Shown here piece after piece: positions 1 through 7,371 of a DNA stretch of 64,000 nucleotides. The stretch's first letter is position 1. The number at the start of each line of letters is the position of its first letter. The position numbers were made by a program, and so were the translations under genes. Below the pieces are notes generated by a model. It was not told the DNA's origin, ran no database searches, and saw nothing but the letters and a program-made list of their open reading frames with translations. This stretch comes from Rhizobium sp. BK376. Its GTDB lineage: Bacteria > Pseudomonadota > Alphaproteobacteria > Rhizobiales > Rhizobiaceae. The stretch spans positions 41,444-105,443 of the forward strand of contig NZ_SLZG01000019.1 of the NCBI RefSeq assembly GCF_004341625.1, in the 5' to 3' direction.

Positions 1-260
1 TCTTGTTCTAGTGCCTCAATGGGACGGGTAAATTACGGGATATCGTCCTTGCACGAGTTCACGGGCCACCTTAGACCCAATGCGTTCCAGACGAACGTCA
101 CTGGAGCGCGCTCATTGCTGCCCGGACAAACTCGCGAAGACCGGCTACTCTCGCCGTGACACCAGCCGAGCTGGGATTCCTTAGTGGGAGAGTCGTCCTT
201 AGCAGGGTCTCAATTTACTATTCGAGCCCCTGCGGCCACGATTGTGCGGAGAGACGGGAG

Positions 261-875
261 ATGTTTGACGGAGTAGACGCAACGCAGATCCGGGTCACGC
301 TGGACGAGATCAAGCCTCGGATCTGGCGACGGCTTGTCGTCCCCGCTCACTGGACCCTCGCCCAACTCCATCTTGTCATTCAGGGAGCTTTCGGCTGGTG
401 GAACAGTCATCTCCACGAATACCAGATCGGCGGCTTGCGATTTGGCGACGTCGGGCTTCTAACCGAGGGCCTCTTCGAGGACGAACCGCAGGTATTCGAT
501 TCCGACGGCGTGCGCCTGCGCGATTTCGAGCCGGGTGCGTTCTTCCGCTACATATACGATTTCGGCGACAACTGGAGACATTCTATCGCCATGGAGACTG
601 CCATCCCCTCAGCAGGGGTGCGAAAGCAGGCGATCTGCGTCGCGGGCCAGAGGGCGAGACCGCCCGAGGACGTCGGTGGAAGCTCGGGCTACGAACGGTT
701 TCTGGCGATCATCGGCGACAAATCCCGTGAAGAACACAACGAAACCATGCAGTGGTGCGGCGGGCATTTTGATCCGGAATGGTTTGATTTGGCCGTCATA
801 AACAGAGACATATCGAACTCGTTGCGGCCGGGCGCAAAGCACCGGAGGTATCAACCGAAACCGAAATCCGGCTGA
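261..875 (+). CDS. pRiA4b ORF-3 family protein
   Basis: This 204-residue protein matches the plasmid pRiA4b ORF-3 family (PF07929), whose members are common on rhizobial plasmids and beside mobile elements and whose biochemical role is not established. The recognisable pattern is an N-terminal strand IRVTLDEIKPRIWRR, the block LAQLHLVIQGAFGWWNSHLH, the YDFGDNWRHSI core around residues 95-106, and a C-terminal GSSGYERFLAIIGD segment. I start at the ATG at 261 because a GGGAG stretch lies just upstream and the domain begins within ten residues of it. An upstream in-frame start would add 35 residues unlike the family. It stands alone on the plus strand, with no operon partner visible. Confidence 0.8.
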   Translation: MFDGVDATQIRVTLDEIKPRIWRRLVVPAHWTLAQLHLVIQGAFGWWNSHLHEYQIGGLRFGDVGLLTEGLFEDEPQVFDSDGVRLRDFEPGAFFRYIYDFGDNWRHSIAMETAIPSAGVRKQAICVAGQRARPPEDVGGSSGYERFLAIIGDKSREEHNETMQWCGGHFDPEWFDLAVINRDISNSLRPGAKHRRYQPKPKSG

Positions 876-917
876 CGTGCCCTAGTGGGGCTCTAACGGG
901 TTGACGCCGCAAAGATG

Positions 918-1199
918 TCAATCGAGCATCTCATACCGTCGTAGCTCCGACTCCGTCAAAAATAAGCCGTCAGCGCTCCTCCCTCCTTGCAGGATTCCGG
1001 CCAAGCGCAATTCGCTGACGACCTCGTTGACGGTAGCCGACGGCATTTCAATTCCTGCTGCCACTTGCTCCGGAGATGCACCCGGATTGCGACGCAGATA
1101 TCTTCTGACCAACATCTGAGGACCGGTCAGACGTGGCACTACGTCGTGGTAGCTGCTTTCAGCGCGTTCCAACGTGAACGCTCTCGCGGGTAAGGCCAA
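918..1199 (-). CDS. possible small winged-helix protein
   Basis: This is a weakly supported 93-residue frame. Residues 26-70 read as a helix-turn-helix or winged-helix segment (GPQMLVRRYLRR, PEQVAAGIEMPSATVNEVVSELRLAGIL), which is the kind of pattern real MarR/GntR-like domains give and random frames rarely do. It has only a TTG start without a convincing ribosome binding site, so it may be the tail of a decayed regulator instead of an intact gene. No partner or operator could be assigned. Confidence 0.35.
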   Translation of the reverse strand: MALPARAFTLERAESSYHDVVPRLTGPQMLVRRYLRRNPGASPEQVAAGIEMPSATVNEVVSELRLAGILQGGRSADGLFLTESELRRYEMLD

Positions 1200-1451
1200 T
1201 CGTCGAACGCATTTCGAAGCCGCTCTAATACTCGCATCTCAAGGCAGCATCTACGGCTTCCTGGGTTGCAGCTCTCGGTCGGAACTGAGATTCACAGTCA
1301 TTGACAACGGGGAGCTGCCCTTTGCCAACGCCCGCCATAGCCACGAACCAACACCGGCGGCCCCCCTCTGGAACGGCAGAGGCGTTGCCGGACGTTGAAA
1401 TGTCCGATAAAAATTCGCTTTAGACGCGAGCTTTGGGGGGGGCGAGCAGCA

Positions 1452-2210
1452 GTGTCCGACGCATATCTTCGACAAATCCTCGCAAGACTTCGAGTGGACA
1501 CGGGGCCAAGTTCGCCAGCTCGTGGCGTCCAAGCAATCCTGCGCCCGCCGCTTCTCAGATGGGGAGGACAGTATCTCGTTTCTATGGAACCTAGCGGCTC
1601 CTTCGCAAAAGGCACCGCGATCCATGGACGCACGGACATCGACATCTTCGCCTCGTTATCCAGCGAAGTGACGGAAAGCCTCGCGGTGATCTACAACACA
1701 CTCTTCAATCGGCTTCGAGACGAAGGATTCACTCCACGGCCGCAAAACGTCTCGATCGGCATCAAGGTCGGCGCCTATTCGGTCGATGTCGTGCCAGCAC
1801 GACGGCACGGCCCGACGGGTGAGTTCCATAGCCTCTTTCGCCGCAAAGCGGAAACGTGGACGCAGACCAACGTCGTCACCCACATCAATGAGGTCCGAAA
1901 CTCGGGCCGCACGGAGGAAGTCATGGTCATAAAGGCCTGGCGCGAACACAAAAGTCTGACCTTCCCTTCATTCTATCTGGAAATGGTCACGATCGAAGCC
2001 TGCAGGGGCCGGAAGGTCGGAGACTTGGCAGAGAATGTCTGGGCAACGCTCGCATATATTCGCGACAACATCACGCGCGCGGTGTTCATTGATCCCGCAA
2101 ACACGAACAACAGGATCTCAGACGACCTGACAGCGGCCGAAAAGCAGGCACTCGCCACTGCTGCTTCGGTGGCGCGGCAGGCCACCAACTGGGGGCAGAT
2201 CGTCGTATGA
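1452..2210 (+). CDS. OAS/CD-NTase-like nucleotidyltransferase
   Basis: This 252-residue protein belongs to the polymerase-beta-like nucleotidyltransferase superfamily. With a GTG start at 1452, the active-site motif GSFAKGTAIHGRTDID places GS at residues 49-50 and the metal-binding acids at D62 and D64. A third acid follows at D112 (YSVDVVPARR). This is the arrangement of 2-5A synthetase-like and CBASS cyclases, so it may make a nucleotide second messenger or modify RNA; the product cannot be told from sequence. A run of G lies upstream of the GTG, and an upstream TTG would add 19 basic residues outside the fold. Its stop overlaps the next ATG by 4 bp, so it heads an operon with a DUF6602 protein and an unknown protein. 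The spacing of its catalytic acids equals that of the CD-NTase at 6481. Confidence 0.8.
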   Translation: MSDAYLRQILARLRVDTGPSSPARGVQAILRPPLLRWGGQYLVSMEPSGSFAKGTAIHGRTDIDIFASLSSEVTESLAVIYNTLFNRLRDEGFTPRPQNVSIGIKVGAYSVDVVPARRHGPTGEFHSLFRRKAETWTQTNVVTHINEVRNSGRTEEVMVIKAWREHKSLTFPSFYLEMVTIEACRGRKVGDLAENVWATLAYIRDNITRAVFIDPANTNNRISDDLTAAEKQALATAASVARQATNWGQIVV

Positions 2211-2917
2211 ACTGGTCACTTCCCATACTTCTCGACGAACTGAATGCTTCAGTGACCGCCGACCTTCAGCGCGCGCGGAAAACGCTCGGACACCCGACAG
2301 ATCTCGGAGACGCGACCGAGGAGATATGGATCGAGCTCTTCAACAAATATCTGCCACACCGATACCACGCTCTCAAGGCCACGGTCGTAGACAGCAATGG
2401 CGAATTCAGCGAGCAGATCGACGTTGTCATCCGCGATCGGCAGTACACGCCGCTGGTCTTCACATTCAAGAACAAGCACGTCGTGCCCGCCGAGAGCGTG
2501 TATGCGGTGTTCGAATCCAAGCAGGAGATGAACGCCACCCACATCGGGTACGCTCAGAAAAAAATCGCGTCCGTCAGGAAGCTGCATCGCACTTCTCTTC
2601 CCGTTCCAACGATTGACGGCACCAAAATGGCGAAGGTGCTGGTGCCTGTACTGGGTGGGATCCTGACTCTGAGTAGCAAGTGGCGTCCGGTCTTTGGAGA
2701 CGCTATGCTCGGCTATCTCCAGGCGGGCCTGGAGCGCATCGACGCCGGGTGCGTCGCCGATAGCGGTAATCTCTGGCTTAACGAGGATGGAAGCTACACA
2801 CTTGCCGAGCAGACGAAGCCCGTCACACGATTCCTACTCGAACTGATCTCAAGGCTCCAGGCCGTCGCTACCGTCCCGATGATCGACATGCGCGCCTACG
2901 TGGAGAAACTCGAGTAG
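2207..2917 (+). CDS. DUF6602-like protein
   Basis: The 236-residue product resembles the DUF6602 family. Residues 29-75 carry the pattern GDATEEIWIELFNKYLPHRY followed by VVDSNGEFSEQIDVVI, then FKNKHVVPAESVYAVFESK. The order of an acidic QIDVVI strand and a later E-x-K strand resembles the core of restriction-endonuclease-like folds, so a nuclease-like activity is possible but is inference. The ATG overlaps the stop of the nucleotidyltransferase (ATGA), which indicates translational coupling. A third gene starts directly after its stop. If the upstream enzyme makes a signal nucleotide, this protein is a candidate effector or partner; nothing in the sequence proves that. Confidence 0.65.
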   Translation: MNWSLPILLDELNASVTADLQRARKTLGHPTDLGDATEEIWIELFNKYLPHRYHALKATVVDSNGEFSEQIDVVIRDRQYTPLVFTFKNKHVVPAESVYAVFESKQEMNATHIGYAQKKIASVRKLHRTSLPVPTIDGTKMAKVLVPVLGGILTLSSKWRPVFGDAMLGYLQAGLERIDAGCVADSGNLWLNEDGSYTLAEQTKPVTRFLLELISRLQAVATVPMIDMRAYVEKLE

Positions 2918-3616
2918 ATGAACCGCCGATTATCCAGCAATCAAAACCTAGGGCCAAAAATGTCGAACTACGTGAAGTCTACCCTCGACTACCATGTTTC
3001 GAAGTTGTCGTTGCCACCTGCTTTCGAGAACAACGACGAACTCGGGCTGTCAATGCGGACAACGTACAGGATTGCCACTTGCGACGATGGAAAAACGTGC
3101 AGGAAAGGCGACCATATAATCGAGTCCCTAGCGGCACGTGCCTACAATCTTGCTCTGAGCGCCACCTTGTTGTCAGCCGTCGGACTTTATGACGAGTCAC
3201 TAAACTCGGTCCGAAGTCTTGGAGAGCTAGCCAACGTTCTTGCATATCTTTCTCTCCACCCTGACGACTATCCGAACTGGGTTCTAGCCGACAAGAAAAC
3301 TAGACTGAGCAAGTATTCGCCATCCGCGATCAGAACAGCGATCGAGAAATCCTCGGAATTTGAGCCACCCATGGATAAAACTACCTACGCGGAGCTGTGC
3401 GAACTGAGCACGCACGTCCATGGAGGCACCGCGCCAAATGCGTACGGCGTTGACGGCCGCCGCCACGCCGGCGGCTTTTCCGAGGAGAATGGAGCAGGGA
3501 AAGTCGCCGATCTCCTAACGAACACAATGTACATGATCGCCCTGTTGGCGAGTAAGATGGTTCGTCGAGATGATCTGTTCGACGAAGTTGCAAGCCTAAT
3601 CCGCATTGAAGACTGA
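2918..3616 (+). CDS. hypothetical protein, third gene of nucleotidyltransferase operon
   Basis: I do not recognise a named family for this 232-residue, largely helical protein. The middle (residues 85-115) reads SAVGLYDESLNSVRSLGELANVLAYL, and a conserved-looking segment near residue 165 reads CELSTHVHGGTAP. The helical character and the R...H pairs are reminiscent of HEPN/DUF5677-like proteins, but the match is not firm. Its ATG directly abuts the upstream stop, so it is co-transcribed with the nucleotidyltransferase and DUF6602 genes. An alternative ATG lies at 2960. The co-directional three-gene block next to a CBASS operon suggests a defence role. Confidence 0.6.
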   Translation: MNRRLSSNQNLGPKMSNYVKSTLDYHVSKLSLPPAFENNDELGLSMRTTYRIATCDDGKTCRKGDHIIESLAARAYNLALSATLLSAVGLYDESLNSVRSLGELANVLAYLSLHPDDYPNWVLADKKTRLSKYSPSAIRTAIEKSSEFEPPMDKTTYAELCELSTHVHGGTAPNAYGVDGRRHAGGFSEENGAGKVADLLTNTMYMIALLASKMVRRDDLFDEVASLIRIED

Positions 3617-4654
3617 CGCCTATCCCGCACAAGCCACCTTCGGTCGCCGGCGGCACACAATTGTTTCACGCACGGCTACGCGCTGTGAAATCCCTGACGC
3701 GCCAACGGTCTCAATCACAGAGATAGAGGTGACACCGGTCTGCGCGCTCCACGTTGGAACCGACCGTGAGTTCGAACGAGATTACGTTCAGTCCATTCTC
3801 GTCCGTCTCGCAAACACCGCGGCGTCCCCGTTGCACGGTCATTTTGGTTTTCGACAGCCTAGGCGGCAGGCACATCTCTGTCCGCGGTCGGCCTCCAACC
3901 CCTGGTGATGCCCTTGCTCAAAAAGGAGCGCGCGATCTCCAGCTGTTCGCGCAGGTGCCCTCAGTCCTGAAGGAGGGTGTCGATGGTCGCGCGGGCGTCG
4001 CCGTCGTGCCAGGCGAGTGCGGCATCGACAGGATCAGTGGAGTCAATTGTTGTCGTCTTTTCTGCAAGCATGGGTTCTCGATCCCAGTGAGGGCACTACA
4101 ATGTGCGGTTTTGACGAGCATGCCCAACACTGCGAGACTTCATTGTCCCGTCGCGGCCGAAGCCGTTGGACTTGAACGACGGTAGCGACCGAAGCGAGTC
4201 GCAGCAACCCTAGGATTCAAGGTGACACGCTCTGCCCATCTCGGCCCTCAAATCCGGCAGCAAGTTCCGCCTCCCCAGGCGGTCGCGTTAATTCGTAGAA
4301 CGTCCGCACCGTTCGCACATCGCGTTTCGTGATCCGGACACCAACATCATTTTTCGAGGGCGCGTTGAGCTCGCGCAGAACCAGTGCAGGGGCGATACCG
4401 ATAGTGCGCGGGATGGTCCGCATATGCGCCGCAATGCCAACCTGCATCTCATCACAGGGAAAAATATTCGCCTACAACCACTTTTCCGCTGTTCTCTACA
4501 TGTTCATCCATTGAAAGCTTGATCGGCAATCCCCAACATTAAGAAAATTTTAATAAACGCCGAACTAACGATAGCAACATGTGGTGATTGCGCAATAAAC
4601 AAGCACCATATATAGATATTCTCACGATTAGTGCGATCAACAGAGAAGTGATGT
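3617..4654. other. about 1 kb gap between the two nucleotidyltransferase operons
   Basis: No intact gene is supported here. The stretch contains a small broken reading frame on the minus strand (3859-4071) and a weak minus-strand frame at 4217-4447 that I cannot assign. The last 200 bases (about 4460-4654) are clearly more AT-rich than the surroundings and presumably carry the promoter of the CBASS operon that begins at 4655. No clear -35/-10 pair or terminator could be fixed. Confidence 0.5.
3859..4071 (-). pseudogene. small alpha-helical protein gene with an in-frame stop
   Basis: Read from an ATG at 4071, the minus strand encodes MLAEKTTTIDSTDPVDAALA and continues WHDGDARATIDTLLQD. It then hits TGA at 3961-3963 and carries on in the same frame with GHLREQLEIARSFLSKGITRGW up to a natural stop at 3859. 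Both halves look coding and connect without a shift, so this is probably a 70-residue gene broken by one nonsense change, or a sequencing error. I recall similar small proteins of unknown function in alphaproteobacterial accessory regions, but I cannot name a family. Confidence 0.5.
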
Positions 4655-5524
4655 ATGGATCCGGTTGTAGAGCAGGCGGTACTTCCGAATAAGAGCTTTC
4701 AAGCATCTTGGGATTCGATAAAAATCGACCGCGCCGTGAAAGACCGCTTGGTTGCTCAATCGGTGCTTTCACTTCAGTTGCGCCAGAGCTTTCCTTTCGA
4801 GTTGATGCCGATCCATGGGCTGATCGTGCTTTCGGGATCTCCGGGTACTGGCAAGACCACCCTCGCGCGCGGATTGGCCAATCGGGTCGCCAACGTCGTC
4901 GGCGAGGCCGCATACGTCCAGCTCGATCCGCACGCTCTAGGCAGCTCGTCCCTTGGCAAGAGCCAGAAGGAAGTTTCGAAGATCTTCCAGCAGACGATCC
5001 CAGAGCTGGCAATGTCGAAACGCGCTGCCATCGTACTGCTTGATGAGGTTGAAACGCTTGCTGCCGACCGTCAGCGGATGAGCCTGGAAGCAAATCCAAT
5101 CGATGCGCACCGCGCCACCGATGCCGCACTTGCGGGTCTCGACCTGATGTGCCGTACGCACCGGAACACCCTTCTCATCGCCACGACCAACTTTCCGAAA
5201 GCCGTCGACAGGGCTCTACTTTCTCGCGCCGACTGGATCGAAGACATCGGCCCACCCAACGCAGCAGCGCGCGAAGAGATCATTCTCGATGTGCTTTCCC
5301 TGCTCAGCCAGAAGTGGCCCAAGGTCGATGCGTTGAAGACCCATACCAAGGCATTCGTTGCAGCATCGGACGGCATGGACGGCCGCCGCCTTCGGAAGGC
5401 GATGATTTCATCCGGAGCGATCTCCACCGCGGTTGCGCAGGACCTCAACAAGCTTTCGCACCAGGATGTAGTCGAAACCCTGAAGCGGGCCGCGAAGCAG
5501 GCCGACATGGAGGATAAGGCATGA
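4655..5524 (+). CDS. cap6: type III CBASS TRIP13-like AAA+ ATPase (Cap6)
   Basis: This 289-residue AAA+ ATPase has a Walker A GSPGTGKTT at residues 61-69 and a Walker B IVLLDE ending at residue 131. A sensor-1 segment (LLIATTNFPKAVD) and arginine-finger region (ALLSRADWIE) follow. It matches the TRIP13/Pch2-like remodellers of type III CBASS, which disassemble HORMA-CD-NTase complexes and so switch off signalling in the absence of phage. The identification rests on both the fold and the context: two HORMA-type genes and a CD-NTase follow directly. The start at 4655 is one of two near-adjacent ATGs (4651 is out of frame). Its stop overlaps the next gene by ATGA. Confidence 0.9.
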   Translation: MDPVVEQAVLPNKSFQASWDSIKIDRAVKDRLVAQSVLSLQLRQSFPFELMPIHGLIVLSGSPGTGKTTLARGLANRVANVVGEAAYVQLDPHALGSSSLGKSQKEVSKIFQQTIPELAMSKRAAIVLLDEVETLAADRQRMSLEANPIDAHRATDAALAGLDLMCRTHRNTLLIATTNFPKAVDRALLSRADWIEDIGPPNAAAREEIILDVLSLLSQKWPKVDALKTHTKAFVAASDGMDGRRLRKAMISSGAISTAVAQDLNKLSHQDVVETLKRAAKQADMEDKA

Positions 5525-5979
5525 AGGTAAGGCGCGACATTGCTTCCATTCCCCGCCGTTCGGCCAAGGAGACCTGGGATGCGATCGTGAATCTTGTCAC
5601 TGAGGCGGGCTCTGCCGACGCCACGACCCTTCAGGATGCTGCGAGCGTCATGCAGTCGCTGATCACGGACGAACATCCGGCGAAGGTGCCGATCGTCGTT
5701 AAGGGATCGGGAAACCGCCTCGTGATCTACCTGAGCTATGGGGAAGACGCGATGGATGCCGACCTCAGCGTCGATCCTCTGACCTGGAACCCGACCGCGG
5801 GAGATTGGTCGATGACGGCACCGTCGGATGCGACCGATGTCGAATGGATGAACGGCACATTGAAAACACGCGCGCCACGCATCCGCGTCCATGACGTTGC
5901 TACGCCACTGGACGAGGACGATGGGACTGCCGCGACGAAGTCGGCCGATCTTACCTTCAACTGGGGAGCGCTGAAATAG
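5521..5979 (+). CDS. CBASS accessory protein, second HORMA-like (Cap8/bacHORMA_2-like)
   Basis: The 152-residue protein lies between the TRIP13-like ATPase and the HORMA1-like gene, with ATGA coupling to the first and one base before the second. It begins MKVRRDIASIPRRSAKETWD and contains an IYLSYGEDA segment near residue 78 followed by PTAGDWSM, a pattern I associate with the second bacterial HORMA family found in type III CBASS. It would partner the HORMA1 protein or supply the closure peptide that HORMA proteins bind; which of these cannot be told here. The family call is less certain than that of its neighbours and leans on gene order. Confidence 0.65.
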   Translation: MKVRRDIASIPRRSAKETWDAIVNLVTEAGSADATTLQDAASVMQSLITDEHPAKVPIVVKGSGNRLVIYLSYGEDAMDADLSVDPLTWNPTAGDWSMTAPSDATDVEWMNGTLKTRAPRIRVHDVATPLDEDDGTAATKSADLTFNWGALK

Positions 5980-5980
5980 A

Positions 5981-6484
5981 ATGAGCGTCGCCAACACCTA
6001 CGCACAATCGTATGCCCGGACACAGACCGCCATCTTCGTCGCCGACAAGATGCGCAATCTGATGAAGACGCTCGTACTCGATGCCGGGTTAAACCCTACC
6101 GCGCTCATGGATGCTTGGAGCAAGTGGCTTTACGATGCTGCGCGCAAGCTCATGGAAACCGGGCATCTGACAAACTTGATCATCGAGTTCTACCAGCCGG
6201 GATCAGCCGAGGCATGTGGCCGCTGGGATTTTCCAATCCGGTACGATGGAGCCGACATCGATGACATGTGGGTCGACGTGGACTACTTTCGCCAGTCCTT
6301 CGCCAAGGCTCCGCGGCCGCCAGCAGGATGCTCCTACCGCGTTCTTCTGCAGCATGCGCCAGGAGCCCCTTCGGTAGGTCTCGCCACCGTGCAGCTCATG
6401 GGCCTCGGCTCTCTCGCCGCCCGCGAAGCGGGCACGGTCATCGCAACTCCTGACATCATGGCATCGGCGACCTATTACAAATGA
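5981..6484 (+). CDS. cap7: type III CBASS HORMA domain protein (Cap7, HORMA1-like)
   Basis: The 167-residue protein looks like the bacterial HORMA1 family. It has an N-terminal helix SYARTQTAIFVADKMRNLMK, a long second helix with LMDAWSKWLYDAARKLMETG, and then strands LTNLIIEFYQPGSAEA and WDFPIRYDG. In type III CBASS such proteins sense phage proteins through a closure-motif peptide, then bind and activate the CD-NTase. The gene is placed exactly where that partner is expected. Its last codons overlap the ATG of the CD-NTase gene by 4 bp, so the two are translationally coupled. The C-terminal part (ATVQLMGLGSLAAREAGTV) would be the safety-belt region. Confidence 0.8.
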   Translation: MSVANTYAQSYARTQTAIFVADKMRNLMKTLVLDAGLNPTALMDAWSKWLYDAARKLMETGHLTNLIIEFYQPGSAEACGRWDFPIRYDGADIDDMWVDVDYFRQSFAKAPRPPAGCSYRVLLQHAPGAPSVGLATVQLMGLGSLAAREAGTVIATPDIMASATYYK

Positions 6485-7362
6485 GCACGACAGAAGAAGC
6501 ATTCGAAACTTACCGGAAGCGTCTTGAACTCAGCGAGACCGAGCGCAAGAACACGATCAAGCGGCACGAGGAAGTCCGTGGCGTCATCCGCAGCAGTTAT
6601 GCCGTGGACCGCGACATCCTCACGGGATCTTATGGTCGGCACACGAAAACGAAGCCTCTGAAGGATGTCGACGTGTTCTTCATTCTGAACCAAAAGGAGC
6701 GCGACAACTACCGCAACAAGGCTCCGTCTGTCTTGCTCGACGCATTCGCGAAGACCTTGAGCGACTCCCATGGCAAGGATTCGGTTGAGCCGGGTCGGCG
6801 TTGCGCGACCGTCTATTTCGAGCGGAACACGTCTGACGAAGAAGGCAAGGTCCTTTCCATCGACGCCGTTCCGGCGTTCGACATAGGCGACTGCTACGAA
6901 ATCCCGGATCGCGTGCTTGGCTCCTGGATCAAAACGGATCCCGAAATCCATGCGGAGGAAGCCACCGCCAAGAACAACGAGCTTGGCGGCAAGTGGGTAC
7001 CGCTCGTGAAGATGATCAAGCGGTGGAACCGTTCGGCCGGAAAGCCAATCAAGCCGTCTTTCCTCATCGAGGTCATGATGCAGGAACTGGTAGACCCGCC
7101 CTTCACGACGTACCCGCAGGAGGTCCGGCGCTTTTTTGCGGCGGCGCTCAGCGGCATCGAGCAGTCGTGGCCTGACCCGGCGGGATACGGCCCCCCGGTC
7201 TCCGACCAAATGACCCCTGCCCTGATTGCAGCAGCCAAGGAGAAGCTCCGGCAGGCCGAGATGAAGGCGACGGTGGCAATCCGCCATGAACAGCAGGGTC
7301 GGCAGGGCCAGGCGATGACCGCGTGGCGCGAGATCATGGGCAAGTACTTTCCGGCAAGTTGA
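6481..7362 (+). CDS. cdn: CBASS CD-NTase (cyclic oligonucleotide synthase)
   Basis: This 293-residue nucleotidyltransferase has the CD-NTase signature GSYGRHTKTKPLKDVDVFF. GS is at residues 49-50, the metal-binding acids are D62 and D64, and the third acid is D128 (LSIDAVPAFD). A helical C-terminal half follows, with VKMIKRWNRSAGKPIKPSFL in the middle as in SMODS enzymes. It should make a cyclic di- or trinucleotide on activation by the HORMA proteins encoded upstream. The effector next door has a SAVED domain, which is known to read cyclic trinucleotides or related messengers, so a trinucleotide product is the likeliest inference. It overlaps the HORMA1 gene by ATGA. Confidence 0.9.
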   Translation: MSTTEEAFETYRKRLELSETERKNTIKRHEEVRGVIRSSYAVDRDILTGSYGRHTKTKPLKDVDVFFILNQKERDNYRNKAPSVLLDAFAKTLSDSHGKDSVEPGRRCATVYFERNTSDEEGKVLSIDAVPAFDIGDCYEIPDRVLGSWIKTDPEIHAEEATAKNNELGGKWVPLVKMIKRWNRSAGKPIKPSFLIEVMMQELVDPPFTTYPQEVRRFFAAALSGIEQSWPDPAGYGPPVSDQMTPALIAAAKEKLRQAEMKATVAIRHEQQGRQGQAMTAWREIMGKYFPAS

Positions 7363-7371
7363 GGTACTCAG

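Noticed and set aside
4217..4447. 76-codon minus-strand frame before the CBASS operon
   Set aside because: It has no recognisable motif, no good ribosome binding site and no partner.
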